Shown: positions 27,964-36,973, counted from the stretch's first letter. The stretch: 64,000 bases of DNA from Lachnospiraceae bacterium (GCA_016286035.1 JAEERY010000028.1:1-64000); one strand, 5' to 3'. Numbers and translations: made by a program. Notes: generated from the sequence alone by a model not told the origin.

Positions 27964-29238
27964 ATGGAAGAAAAGAAGAAACTGGGGATATATATACATA
28001 TCCCCTTTTGCGTGAAAAAATGTCTGTACTGCGATTTTCTGTCGGATACAGCCGACAGTGATGTCGTTAACAGATACATAGAGGCTTTAAAAAAAGAAAT
28101 AGGATATACGGCACTTAATTCGATTGACTTTAAAAGTCAATATACTGTTAAAACTGTTTTTTTCGGTGGAGGAACCCCTTCGCTGATGAATGGCGAGGTG
28201 ATAGCAGACATCCTTGATTCCATAATAGAAAGATTTGATATCTCAAAGGATGCTGAGATAACTATCGAGTGCAATCCCGGGACCGTCACAAAGCAAAAAC
28301 TCGATCAGTATAAAAAAATGGGCATCAACAGACTGAGCATTGGACTGCAGTCTGCAAACGAAGATGAACTGAAGCTTTTGGGACGCATACATGATTACAG
28401 TCAGTTTCTGGATACATATTCAAAAGCCAGGGAAGCGGGATTTGACAACATAAATATCGATCTTATGAGCGCGATCCCGGGACAGACCGTGGATTCATAC
28501 AAAAAAACACTTGAAAAGATCATAGCGCTCTCACCCGAGCATATATCCGCATACAGTCTGATAATAGAACCGGATACCCCTTTTTATGATATTTATGGTG
28601 ATGACGGGGTCACATGCTGCGATCAGTCATCATGCAAATATGAAAAATGGCCTCCCTTACCCGATGAGGACAGTGAGAGAGAAATGTATCACATCACAAA
28701 GGATATCCTTAAGGCGGCAGGCTATTACAGATACGAGATATCAAATTACAGTCTTAAGGGGTGTGAATGCCGTCATAACATATCATACTGGGACGGCAGC
28801 GACTATCTGGGACTCGGAGTCGGAGCAGCAAGTTTTATGAACTCAGTCCGATACAGCAACACATCGGATATATATACATATATGAAAGCATGCGAGAAAC
28901 TGGATAAGCTCCCTACGGCTGAATACCTTTTTGATGATGAGGAAGATATGGCAGATGATCCTGACTATATTAATATGGAAGGTTATCATGAAGCGATACA
29001 GCCTCTTTCAAAGAATGAGCGGATGGAAGAGTTCATGTTTTTGGGACTTCGCATGATGCGAGGTATATCAAAAAAAGAGTTTTTGGACCGTTTCCATACA
29101 CAGATAGATGATATTTACGGGAATGTCATAGCAAAACTGATCGATCAGAAGCTTATTGAAGGTGATGGAGACATATTAAAACTCACGGAAAGAGGTATAG
29201 ATGTCAGCAACGTTGTATTGGCTAATTTCCTACTGTAA
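27964..29238 (+). CDS. hemW: Radical SAM protein HemW (heme chaperone)
   Basis: 424 residues. The radical SAM Cys motif is CVKKCLYC near the N-terminus (IYIHIPFC), followed by FFGGGTPS and ECNPGT as in the HemN/HemW family, and RHNISYWDGSDYLGLGVGA, a HemW feature. Known members bind heme and are not coproporphyrinogen oxidases. A segment with CCDQSSC (about 28614-28636) extends the loop after YDIYG. I chose ATG 27964 (AAAGAGG ten bases upstream) over 27931, since family members start just before the conserved GIYIHIPFC. Confidence 0.92.
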   Translation: MEEKKKLGIYIHIPFCVKKCLYCDFLSDTADSDVVNRYIEALKKEIGYTALNSIDFKSQYTVKTVFFGGGTPSLMNGEVIADILDSIIERFDISKDAEITIECNPGTVTKQKLDQYKKMGINRLSIGLQSANEDELKLLGRIHDYSQFLDTYSKAREAGFDNINIDLMSAIPGQTVDSYKKTLEKIIALSPEHISAYSLIIEPDTPFYDIYGDDGVTCCDQSSCKYEKWPPLPDEDSEREMYHITKDILKAAGYYRYEISNYSLKGCECRHNISYWDGSDYLGLGVGAASFMNSVRYSNTSDIYTYMKACEKLDKLPTAEYLFDDEEDMADDPDYINMEGYHEAIQPLSKNERMEEFMFLGLRMMRGISKKEFLDRFHTQIDDIYGNVIAKLIDQKLIEGDGDILKLTERGIDVSNVVLANFLL

Positions 29239-29303
29239 ATGGAAGATACTGATCGGTGTTTATATATAAATATGAAAAAATAGCCATAAAATCAAAAAAG
29301 ATG

Positions 29304-29332
29304 TTGACATTGACGGGGGCATGATTTATCAT
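29304..29332 (+). promoter_or_regulatory. Promoter for rpsT
   Basis: Perfect -35 TTGACA (29304-29309), 17-bp spacer and -10 TATCAT (29327-29332). The leader of about 80 bases before the GTG start is long for a small ribosomal protein and may hold control elements, but I cannot identify a known leader motif in it. Confidence 0.75.
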
Positions 29333-29417
29333 AATTAAGCGTGTTTACATCGAATCGTCCGTGTCCGGCTTAGATGTATCACCGGTATACGTGGATTATT
29401 CTATAGGAGGTAGAAAC

Positions 29418-29681
29418 GTGGCAAACATTAAATCAGCTAAGAAGAGAATTCTTGTAAGCGAGAGAAATGCAGAGAGAAACAAAGCCATCAAGAGCGGTGT
29501 TAAGACTTCTGTAAAGAAGGTTTACTCAGCTATCGAGTCAGGTGATAAGGCTGCAGCACAGTCAGCTCTGACAGCTGCTACAAAATCTATTGATATGGCT
29601 ACAAGCAAGGGAGTATATCATAAGAATACTTCTTCGAGAAAGGTTTCTCGTATGGCACAGGCCGTTAACAAGATGGATTAA
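29418..29681 (+). CDS. rpsT: 30S ribosomal protein S20
   Basis: 87 residues, typical length. Begins ANIKSAKKRILVSERNAERN, the S20 N-terminal signature, and ends with KNTSSRKVSRMAQAVNKM. The start is GTG at 29418 with AGGAGG seven bases upstream. An in-frame frame from 29361 would add residues unlike S20 and lies in the leader. The gene is monocistronic, between its own promoter and the terminator at 29727-29760. Confidence 0.97.
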   Translation: MANIKSAKKRILVSERNAERNKAIKSGVKTSVKKVYSAIESGDKAAAQSALTAATKSIDMATSKGVYHKNTSSRKVSRMAQAVNKMD

Positions 29682-29726
29682 TATATCGTATCTTAAAGAA
29701 ATTTGGGATATATAGACGAAATAACA

Positions 29727-29760
29727 AAGACTTCGTACCGTCATGCGAGGTCTTTTTTTG
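29727..29760 (+). terminator. Intrinsic terminator of rpsT
   Basis: Nine-bp stem AAGACTTCG / CGAGGTCTT (one G-T wobble) with a ten-base loop and a run of seven T. Confidence 0.88.
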
Positions 29761-29866
29761 TACTTTTTGCTAATTTACAATTAATTTACAAAATTATAGT
29801 AGTTATGTTTGAAAAAAAGTGTTAGAATATATAAGCGAAGGAAATTTTTAGTAAGGGGTAATTGCT

Positions 29867-30928
29867 ATGAATGAAATTGATGAGATACTAGTAAAAGCCA
29901 TTGATTCCGGTGCATCAGATGTACATCTTACGGTTGGATTGCCGCCGAAGATGCGTCTTAACGGCAGGTTGATACCGGTAGATGCCAGCTATAAGATCCT
30001 TATGCCGGCGGACACACAGAGACTTCTTGACTGTATCATGAATGATTGGCAGAAGAGGGCATATGAGCAGCACGGTGAGCACGACTTCTCGTATTCCATT
30101 CCAGAACATGGACGTTTCCGTGTTAACGCATTTAAGCAGAGAGGAACAGCAGCCATGGCATTGCGTCTGGTTAACTCAGAAGTTCCTTCACCTGCGGTAT
30201 TGGGTGTTCCTGATTCAGTAATCGACCTTTGGAGCAGAAAGCGTGGACTTATCCTGGTTACAGGACCTACAGGTAGTGGTAAGTCAACAACCCTTGCTTC
30301 TATCATTAACACGATCAACCATAGAAGAGATGCACATATCATCACTCTGGAAGATCCTATCGAGTATCTGCACAGACATGACCTTTCGATCGTTAACCAG
30401 CGTGAGATCGGACTTGATACCGAGACCTATGCGAATGCGCTCAGAGCTGCACTCCGTGAAGATCCCGATGTTATCCTTGTCGGTGAGATGCGTGACTACG
30501 AGACAATTTCAACGGCTATAACCGCAGCCGAGACAGGACACCTTGTTCTTTCAACACTGCATACTATCGGTGCAGCAAGTACCGTAGACCGTGTAATCGA
30601 CGTATTCCCGCCTCATCAGCAACAGCAGATCAGAGTTCAGTTTGCAGCCGTTCTGGAAGCGGTTATATCTCAGCAGCTTATGCCTACACTTGAAGGTGAC
30701 GGTCGAGTAGCAGCATTTGAGGTATTGCATACGACCAACGCTGTTAAGAACATGATCCGTGAAGGTAAGTCACATCAGCTTAATTCAGTTATGCAGACGA
30801 ACCGTAAGATGGGTATGATCACAATGGATGATTCACTCAAAGAGTTGTATGATGCATTCAAGATCGACAGAGAGACAGCTATCCAGTATTCGGTAGATCC
30901 CGATGCTATGGAGCAGAAGTTACTGTAA
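29867..30928 (+). CDS. pilT: PilT-type twitching motility ATPase
   Basis: 353 residues, the standard size for PilT. Walker A GPTGSGKST (about 130-140), the Asp box (IITLEDPIEYLH), Walker B DPDVILVGEMRD and the His box AAETGHLVLSTLHT are all present. The N-terminus (SDVHLTVGLPPKMRLNG) is the PAS-like domain. The sequence GEMRD rather than the GE-ss-pilin assembly type favours the retraction ATPase PilT over PilB. AAGGGG precedes the ATG. No other pilus gene lies in the window, so it works with a pilus encoded elsewhere. Confidence 0.93.
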   Translation: MNEIDEILVKAIDSGASDVHLTVGLPPKMRLNGRLIPVDASYKILMPADTQRLLDCIMNDWQKRAYEQHGEHDFSYSIPEHGRFRVNAFKQRGTAAMALRLVNSEVPSPAVLGVPDSVIDLWSRKRGLILVTGPTGSGKSTTLASIINTINHRRDAHIITLEDPIEYLHRHDLSIVNQREIGLDTETYANALRAALREDPDVILVGEMRDYETISTAITAAETGHLVLSTLHTIGAASTVDRVIDVFPPHQQQQIRVQFAAVLEAVISQQLMPTLEGDGRVAAFEVLHTTNAVKNMIREGKSHQLNSVMQTNRKMGMITMDDSLKELYDAFKIDRETAIQYSVDPDAMEQKLL

Positions 30929-30954
30929 TAAGTTTTATAAATATGATTTGGTTA

Positions 30955-30982
30955 AAAAGACCTCGCTTGCGAGGTCTTTTTT
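30955..30982 (+). terminator. Intrinsic terminator of pilT
   Basis: A self-complementary stem centred on AAAGACCTCGC / GCGAGGTCTTT, followed by TTTTT. It lies 30 bases before the aroE-aroK start, so the next gene needs either readthrough or a promoter that I cannot see. Confidence 0.9.
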
Positions 30983-31011
30983 AGAGAAATAAGAAAGTTT
31001 AGGAGCACGAC

Positions 31012-32310
31012 ATGAGTTACGGACTTTTGGGGGAGAAACTCGGACACAGCTTTTCTAAGATACTGCATGGACAGATGGGAAATGAGGATTATGAGCTCAT
31101 ACCAGTTCCCAAGGATGTGGTGGATGACTACCTGTCTGCAGCCGATTTTGACGGTATCAATGTGACGATACCGTATAAAGAGGTGGCTATGAAGTATTGT
31201 ACGCCCGATGAGATATCTTCTGAGATAGGATGTGTCAATACACTGTTTAAAAAGAACGGAAAAGTGTACGGATATAACACCGACTGTCTGGGATTTGCCT
31301 ACCTGGCAAGGCAGATTGGAACCGAAAGCAACAATCGCAATATCTGGAAAGACAAGAAGGTAGTGATCTTAGGAAGCGGCGGTACATCAAAGACAGCTAC
31401 ATATGTCGCTCTAAAATGCGGTGCTTCAAAGGTTATCATAGTATCCAGAAAGAACATCGATAAAGAAGAAAAGCCTGGTGTTATCCATTCGACGTATGAT
31501 GACAAGGATACGTGGGCGGATGCACAGATCCTTGTTAACACGACTCCTGTCGGAATGTTTCCGAATAATGAAGATATACCGATAGATCTTGATATTTTTT
31601 CAAATCTTGAAGCTGTTTTGGATGTGATATACAATCCGTTAAACACAAGACTTGTTTTGGAGGCATCAAAGAGAGGGATACCCGCAAGGAACGGTCTTGC
31701 CATGCTTGTTGCTCAGGGCTGGTATTCCGAACAGATCTGGAAGGAGAATAAGAGCGTAAGCCTTAATGTTGAAGATGAGCCTGATGAAAATATCTGCGCT
31801 CAGATCGATAGCATAACCGACAGGATATACAGATCAAAACAGAATATAGTCTTAACTGGTATGCCCGGAAGCGGAAAGAGCACCATAGGAAAGATGCTAT
31901 CCGAAAAACTCGGGGTAAGATTTGTTGATACCGATGAGATGTTTACTCAAAAATACGGGATCACTCCGGCTGAGTGCATAACAAATGACGGAGAAGTAAG
32001 ATTCCGTGACATGGAAAGCGAAGTCGTCAAAGAGGTTTCGGGAGAAAGCGGCATTGTTATAGCTACCGGAGGCGGAGCGGTGATAAGAGAAAAAAACCGC
32101 GATGCGCTTAAAGGAAACGGATTTATAGTATTTTTGAACAAAGATCCGAAGACCTTATCGACAGAAAAAAGACCCCTGTCGCAAACGGAAGGGGTCATGA
32201 AACTCTATAATGAGCGTATGCCGATCTATCGATCTTTTAAAGATGTTGAGATCACGGTATCAGATGATCCAAAAGAAACATTTGATGCCCTCAAGAACAA
32301 ACTGTTTTAA
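31012..32310 (+). CDS. aroE-aroK: Bifunctional shikimate dehydrogenase / shikimate kinase
   Basis: 432 residues. Residues 1-245 are AroE: LGEKLGHSFSKILH substrate loop, GINVTIPYK with the catalytic Lys, NTDCLGF, and the NADP-binding VILGSGGTSKTATYVAL. Residues from about 275 to the end are AroK: GMPGSGKSTIGKML Walker A, VDTDEMF, GEVRFRDMES and ATGGGAV. The two activities are steps four and five of the shikimate pathway, reducing 3-dehydroshikimate and then phosphorylating shikimate. AGGAG precedes the ATG. The 3' end overlaps the convergent antiporter by four bases. Fused forms exist in some Clostridia and in the fungal AROM protein, but separate genes are more common. Confidence 0.95.
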   Translation: MSYGLLGEKLGHSFSKILHGQMGNEDYELIPVPKDVVDDYLSAADFDGINVTIPYKEVAMKYCTPDEISSEIGCVNTLFKKNGKVYGYNTDCLGFAYLARQIGTESNNRNIWKDKKVVILGSGGTSKTATYVALKCGASKVIIVSRKNIDKEEKPGVIHSTYDDKDTWADAQILVNTTPVGMFPNNEDIPIDLDIFSNLEAVLDVIYNPLNTRLVLEASKRGIPARNGLAMLVAQGWYSEQIWKENKSVSLNVEDEPDENICAQIDSITDRIYRSKQNIVLTGMPGSGKSTIGKMLSEKLGVRFVDTDEMFTQKYGITPAECITNDGEVRFRDMESEVVKEVSGESGIVIATGGGAVIREKNRDALKGNGFIVFLNKDPKTLSTEKRPLSQTEGVMKLYNERMPIYRSFKDVEITVSDDPKETFDALKNKLF

Positions 32311-33308
32311 AGAACAAACTGCAATGTGCAGAATGCGGCATAGATGATAAGCATTAGAATTCCCTGTATGCGTGACATCTTTCCTCGGATCAGAGCGGGT
32401 ACTATCATTATCGCTGATACAAGAAGCATCACGGGGATATCAATGATCAGTGAGGAATTGATACCGGAAATGAGCTTGTCGCACGGAACATCAAACGGTG
32501 CGAGCGTTATGGAAAGACCACTTACAAGTACCAGATTGAAAAGGTTTGCTCCTATTATATTTCCCAGTGAGAGTGAACCGGAACCCTTGGCGAGAGATGT
32601 TATCGCAGTCACAAGCTCGGGAAGAGAAGTTCCCAAAGCTATAAATGTGAGAGCTATAACGGTACTCGGAACACCGAGCTGAGTAGCAATAATTGTACCG
32701 TTGTCAACAAGAAGCCTTGCACCGACAGCGATTAGAGCTGCTCCTATAACAAGGAGAACGACAAACTTTACGGTTGAGGTTTCCTTTGTAGCTTCATCTG
32801 TTTTATCTGAGCCTTCATCCGAATCTGCTGATTGAGTTTTTGCAAGGCTGTTATCCTTAACTGACAGAGCCTGCCTTACGGAAACGAACATATATATAAT
32901 GAAGATAAGCAAAAGAGCTATACCGCTTATCCTTGAAAATGTTCCAGTGAAGTATGAAACAAACAGATATATTAGAAGTGCCAGAGAAAAGAAGATAACG
33001 GGAGTCTTCATACTCTTTTTATCAACGTCCGATGGCTTTACCGCTATGGTGATGGCTGATATCAGAGCGGTGTTGCATATGATCGAGCCGAGTGCATTAC
33101 CGTAAGCTACGGAACCGAGGCCCTTTAGTGCACCGCCTGCCGAGACCATGACTTCGGGAAGTGTGGTACCGATGGAAACAACGGTTGCTCCGATTAAGAT
33201 CTCCGGCATGTTGAACTTGTGTGCAATACCGACTGCACCGTCGACGAACCAGTCTCCGCCCTTGATCAAAAGAATAAGACCTACTATGAATAATAATACA
33301 GGTATCAT
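32307..33308 (-). CDS. Calcium/sodium antiporter of the CaCA family (YrbG-like)
   Basis: 333 residues with two sets of about five membrane segments. Alpha-repeats are visible in both halves: ATVVSIGTTLPEVMVSAGGAL (N-terminal) and LTFIALGTSLPELVTAITSLAKGS (C-terminal), each with the G-T-(S/T)-LPE motif that binds the cation. The connecting loop (about 150-180, Asp/Ser/Lys-rich) is cytoplasmic. AAGGAGGA lies before the reverse-strand ATG at 33308. It overlaps aroE-aroK at the 3' ends. Likely exchanges calcium for sodium or protons. Confidence 0.92.
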   Translation of the reverse strand: MIPVLLFIVGLILLIKGGDWFVDGAVGIAHKFNMPEILIGATVVSIGTTLPEVMVSAGGALKGLGSVAYGNALGSIICNTALISAITIAVKPSDVDKKSMKTPVIFFSLALLIYLFVSYFTGTFSRISGIALLLIFIIYMFVSVRQALSVKDNSLAKTQSADSDEGSDKTDEATKETSTVKFVVLLVIGAALIAVGARLLVDNGTIIATQLGVPSTVIALTFIALGTSLPELVTAITSLAKGSGSLSLGNIIGANLFNLVLVSGLSITLAPFDVPCDKLISGINSSLIIDIPVMLLVSAIMIVPALIRGKMSRIQGILMLIIYAAFCTLQFVL

Positions 33309-33585
33309 TTGATTCCTCCTTGTCCACTCATATCAACACAGGTTGAATTTGCGGGAATTAAAACAGATATTTGTTTTCATTGTAAAAAAATAGACACATA
33401 TACAGTAAAACTGTACATGAGTCTCACATTTTAAAATAAGCCAGACATATACTGTCGAGATTGTTGACTTATTCCGGGATAGACCGCTTGCTACTCCCTC
33501 ATCACACACAGCCATATGGTAGCAGAAAGCTGAAAGTATGTCAATTGTCTTTGACTTTTTGCATATATGAAACGGAACATAAAAT
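33309..33585. other. Divergent intergenic region, antiporter / ribF
   Basis: No gene in these 277 bases. The only structure noted is the small dyad TACAGT-AAA-ACTGTA (33401-33415). I find no convincing promoter for ribF or for the antiporter. Confidence 0.5.
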
Positions 33586-34500
33586 ATGATAATAATCGAG
33601 AAAACAACGGAATTTAATATAGAAGAAGGATGCTGTGTCGCTATCGGCAAGTTTGACGGTATACACAAAGGTCATCAATCCCTGTTAAAGTATCTTGAGG
33701 ATTACAGGAAAGACGGATATAAGATAGTCATATTCACATTTGATCCCAGTCCGGTCGCTTTTTTTTCAAATCAGGAATATAAAGGCGTGACAACACGAGA
33801 TGAAAAGCGCCACATATTTGAAAGACTGGGGGTTGATGTCCTTATAGAATATCCGCTTACAAAAGAAAGCGCTAGTATAAGTCCCGAGGATTTTATAGAG
33901 GATATATTAATAGGAAGACTTCATGTCAAATGTGTGGTCTGCGGAAAGGATTTTACTTTTGGACGTGAGGGAAAAGGGAATACCGCTCTTTTGCAGGCAT
34001 ACGGATCAAGAAGAGGATTCGATGTTAAGGTATGCGATAAAGTAAAACAGGATGGTGTTGAGATAAGTTCTTCCCTGATAAGAAACGTGATAGAAGAGGG
34101 AAAGATGGAGGAGGCTGCCAGGTATATAGGGGCATATTACAGCGTTACCGGAGTTGTGAGCCGCGGAAGGCAGATAGGAAGAACACTAGGTATGCCTACA
34201 GTAAATATAGTTCCCGAAGCGGACAAACTCCTTCCTCCGTACGGCGTGTATGAAGCTGTGATATCTTATAACGGAGGTCACTACAGGGGGATCACAAATG
34301 TAGGTGTCAAACCGACGGTGACCGATGAGAAAAAACCTGTGGTCGAAACGTATATCTTTGATTTTGATGAACAATTATATGATCGTGTGATCACGGTCAA
34401 TCTCATAAGAATGGTAAGGCATGAAAGAAAATTTGATTCGCTCGATGAATTAAAAGGGCAGATAAAGAATGATATCGAGTCGGTTAAGTCAGGCTTATAG
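33586..34500 (+). CDS. ribF: Bifunctional riboflavin kinase / FAD synthetase
   Basis: 304 residues, typical. The N-terminal FAD synthetase domain has the nucleotidyl-transfer motif GKFDGIHKGHQ and the ISSSLIR motif. The C-terminal riboflavin kinase domain has SRGRQIGRTLGMPTVNI and GVKPTV. It converts riboflavin to FMN and FAD. The RBS (GGAAC) is weak. A terminator follows at 34506-34535. Confidence 0.96.
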   Translation: MIIIEKTTEFNIEEGCCVAIGKFDGIHKGHQSLLKYLEDYRKDGYKIVIFTFDPSPVAFFSNQEYKGVTTRDEKRHIFERLGVDVLIEYPLTKESASISPEDFIEDILIGRLHVKCVVCGKDFTFGREGKGNTALLQAYGSRRGFDVKVCDKVKQDGVEISSSLIRNVIEEGKMEEAARYIGAYYSVTGVVSRGRQIGRTLGMPTVNIVPEADKLLPPYGVYEAVISYNGGHYRGITNVGVKPTVTDEKKPVVETYIFDFDEQLYDRVITVNLIRMVRHERKFDSLDELKGQIKNDIESVKSGL

Positions 34501-34505
34501 TTTAA

Positions 34506-34535
34506 AAGGAGTGGCGGATTGTCACTTCTTTTTTT
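34506..34535 (+). terminator. Intrinsic terminator of ribF
   Basis: Stem AGGAGTG / CACTTCT (one G-T wobble) with an eight-base loop, followed by seven T, directly after the ribF stop. Confidence 0.85.
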
Positions 34536-34567
34536 GAGTAAATAATGAATTTTCATGAGCATAAATA

Positions 34568-34576
34568 TGGTAAAAT
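34568..34576 (+). promoter_or_regulatory. Extended -10 element upstream of the 34633 gene
   Basis: TGG-TAAAAT in the context TATGGTAAAATAT. The same sequence recurs at 35036-35044 before the phosphonate operon. No matching -35 is seen here. Confidence 0.5.
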
Positions 34577-34632
34577 ATGCTTGATGTGTTTTATAACACA
34601 AAGGTTTGACGATATATACAGAGGATTTGATG

Positions 34633-35019
34633 ATGCCTAAAAAAAACAGAGAAAATGATATCAGGGAATGGACATATATGATCGCAAATAATGCCGGGAA
34701 GGATAAAGAATTTGCGGATGAGCTTCTTAACAGGCTTAATTCTTCGGAGGATATTATGAAAGAATATGTCTACTACATGGATAACCGCTCTTTTCTTGGA
34801 GAGTACAGCGTGGGCGGTATGACCGTAGTCGATATAATGATATGGCAGATGGATCATTTTAAATCCGATCTGGACAGGGGGCTTTATGACATGCAGAGCA
34901 ATCCTGACAAGATGTTTCTTATGGCCTTTGATACCATGCTTAAGATGGAAGAATCACCTGATGAGTTTTTAAGGCAGTACGGGCAGGATACCGGGACGGA
35001 TTATCCCGGCAAATATTGA
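34633..35019 (+). CDS. Small soluble protein, unknown function
   Basis: 129 residues, rich in charged and aromatic residues, no signal peptide or membrane segment. A central DIMIWQMDHFKSDLD and a C-terminal DEFLRQYGQ are the most distinctive stretches. ATG 34633 has GAGGA seven bases upstream; the frame's earlier ATGs at 34606 and 34630 have no proper RBS spacing. It lies directly before the phosphonate operon, which has its own promoter overlapping this gene's end. I recognise no family. Confidence 0.7.
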   Translation: MPKKNRENDIREWTYMIANNAGKDKEFADELLNRLNSSEDIMKEYVYYMDNRSFLGEYSVGGMTVVDIMIWQMDHFKSDLDRGLYDMQSNPDKMFLMAFDTMLKMEESPDEFLRQYGQDTGTDYPGKY

Positions 35020-35044
35020 GTAAATGTGCCTGATATGGTAAAAT
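35016..35044 (+). promoter_or_regulatory. Promoter for the phosphonate operon
   Basis: -35 TTGAGT (35016-35021), 17-bp spacer, -10 TAAAAT (35039-35044) with an extended TGG. The -35 overlaps the stop codon of the upstream gene. The leader to the ATG at 35096 is about 45 bases. Confidence 0.75.
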
Positions 35045-35095
35045 ATCAGTTTGTGAGTGTTATAAATTTATAAGATATATTAAGGAAATGATTAG

Positions 35096-36973
35096 ATGAT
35101 AGTTGCAATAGGAAAAGTTTTCGCTGCACTTCTGGCAGGATGCTATAAGATCATACCGGATTATGGGTGGTCTATCGTGTTTTTTACATTACTCAGTAAG
35201 GTGATATTGATACCGATCTCTGTTCTTGTACAGTACAATTCGATCAAAATGGTCAAGATGTACCCTGATATGAACAGGATCAAAGCCAAGTTCTACGGAA
35301 ATTCGGATATGATATCCGAGGAGAACTATAAACTCTACAAAAAGGAAAACTATCATCCCATGCTGGATCTTGTTCCCGTTATCGTACAGCTCATAGTACT
35401 GATGGGCGTGGTAGAGGGACTTAAAAGGTTTAGTGTAACAGATACGATGTTTTGCGGCTTTGACCTTGGCATCATACCCGCAAAAGTAATGGGCAGATAT
35501 ATACTGGTGCCTCTCATCGCGGCTGTATCAGCGTGGTTCATGTGTTTTGTACAGAACAAGGCAAATGTGCTCCAGTCAGAACAGAGCAAGGCAAATAAGT
35601 ATACGACCATGGGTATTTCTGTGGGTCTTTCACTCTATCTGGGATTCTTTGTTACCGCAGGTGTGGCACTGTACTGGACGATAGGAAATCTTCTGGCTGT
35701 AGTTCAGCTTTTTATACTTAATGCATGCATCAGCCCCAAAAAGTATATAGATTATGAGGCATTAAAGGAAAGCAGAGCAGAGCTTGACAAGGTCGAGCAG
35801 TATCACAAGACTGCAAAAAAACAGGTCAGCAAAGAGAATCAGGCAAGAGAAAAGCAGGATTACAAGAGATTCTTTAAATACGGATACAAGCAGATTGTAT
35901 TCTATTCGGAGAAAAACGGATTCTATAAGTATTTTAAAAACGTTATCGAATTCATACTTGCAAAGACCGATATCGTTATCCATTACATCACGGGTGATCC
36001 CAATGATGAGATCTTTAAGCTTACTTCGGACAGATTTCAGACATATTATATAGGTGAGAACAAGTTCATTGTTCTTATGATGAAGCTTGAAGCAGACATT
36101 ATGGTCATGACGACACCTGACCTTCAGACATATCATATAAAGAAATCTTTGGTCCAGGACAATATAGAATACATATACATGGATCATGCTATGGGCGATG
36201 TGAACTTAAGCTACAGGAAGCATGCGCTTGATAATTTCAGCACGATCTTTGTTCCCAATGAGCTGACTGAGCGAGAGATCAGAGCACAGGAAAAGACATA
36301 TGATCTTAAAGCAAAAAACATTGTCCGCACCGGTTATGGACTTATTGACGATATGATCTCGCAGTATAAACCTGAAGAGAGAGATGCTGATAAGATACCC
36401 GAGATCCTTATCGCACCGTCTTGGCAGCAGGACAACCTTATTGATATGTGCATCGATGAGATACTGGATCAGATACTAGGGAAGGGATATCATGTTATAC
36501 TCCGTCCTCATCCGCAGTATGTCAGACACTTTGAGGAGAAGCTTAACTCGATAAAGGAAAAATATGCTTCTCACGAAGATTTTGAACTCCAGATGGATTT
36601 CTCTTCAAATAAGACAGTATTTGATGCAGATGTGCTCATGACAGACTGGTCGGGTATCGCATATGAGTATTCGTTTACGACACTCAGACCGACTTTATAT
36701 ATCAATACACCAATGAAGATAATGAACCCTGATTATGAGGAGATAGGAATCGAACCTTTTGATATCACAGTCAGGGATGAGATAGGAATATCAGTTGATA
36801 CGGATAAGCTTTCAGATCTTGCATCTGCTGTAGACAGACTCCTTAATGACGAAGTGTATTCGCCTGAATCGATAGCTTCTATCAGAGAGAAGTATCTGTT
36901 TAACATAGGCAAGAGCGGAGAAGTGGGAGCTCGTTACATCATCAACAAACTTATTGAGTATTCAAAGGCTTAA
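35096..36973 (+). CDS. YidC/Oxa1-like membrane domain fused to CDP-glycerol glycerophosphotransferase-like domain
   Basis: 625 residues. Residues 1-225 follow the YidC/Oxa1 layout: a membrane segment with FFTLLSKVILIPISVLVQ, the amphipathic loop MVKMYPDMNRIKAKF, then three or four more membrane segments ending GVALYWTIGNLLAVVQLFIL. Lys35 stands where insertases carry the groove Arg. After a charged linker (225-255), residues 260-620 match TagB/TagF-type CDP-glycerol glycerophosphotransferases: YMDHAMGD, RTGYGLID, RPHPQYVRHF and LMTDWSGIAYEY. It heads an operon of phosphonate genes, so its donor is probably CMP-aminoethylphosphonate rather than CDP-glycerol (inference). AAGGAAATG precedes the ATG. 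Confidence 0.88.
   Translation: MIVAIGKVFAALLAGCYKIIPDYGWSIVFFTLLSKVILIPISVLVQYNSIKMVKMYPDMNRIKAKFYGNSDMISEENYKLYKKENYHPMLDLVPVIVQLIVLMGVVEGLKRFSVTDTMFCGFDLGIIPAKVMGRYILVPLIAAVSAWFMCFVQNKANVLQSEQSKANKYTTMGISVGLSLYLGFFVTAGVALYWTIGNLLAVVQLFILNACISPKKYIDYEALKESRAELDKVEQYHKTAKKQVSKENQAREKQDYKRFFKYGYKQIVFYSEKNGFYKYFKNVIEFILAKTDIVIHYITGDPNDEIFKLTSDRFQTYYIGENKFIVLMMKLEADIMVMTTPDLQTYHIKKSLVQDNIEYIYMDHAMGDVNLSYRKHALDNFSTIFVPNELTEREIRAQEKTYDLKAKNIVRTGYGLIDDMISQYKPEERDADKIPEILIAPSWQQDNLIDMCIDEILDQILGKGYHVILRPHPQYVRHFEEKLNSIKEKYASHEDFELQMDFSSNKTVFDADVLMTDWSGIAYEYSFTTLRPTLYINTPMKIMNPDYEEIGIEPFDITVRDEIGISVDTDKLSDLASAVDRLLNDEVYSPESIASIREKYLFNIGKSGEVGARYIINKLIEYSKA

Noticed and set aside
34991..35009. CCGGGA/TCCCGG hairpin as a terminator before the phosphonate operon
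   Set aside because: It lies within the end of the upstream coding region and has no T-tract after it.
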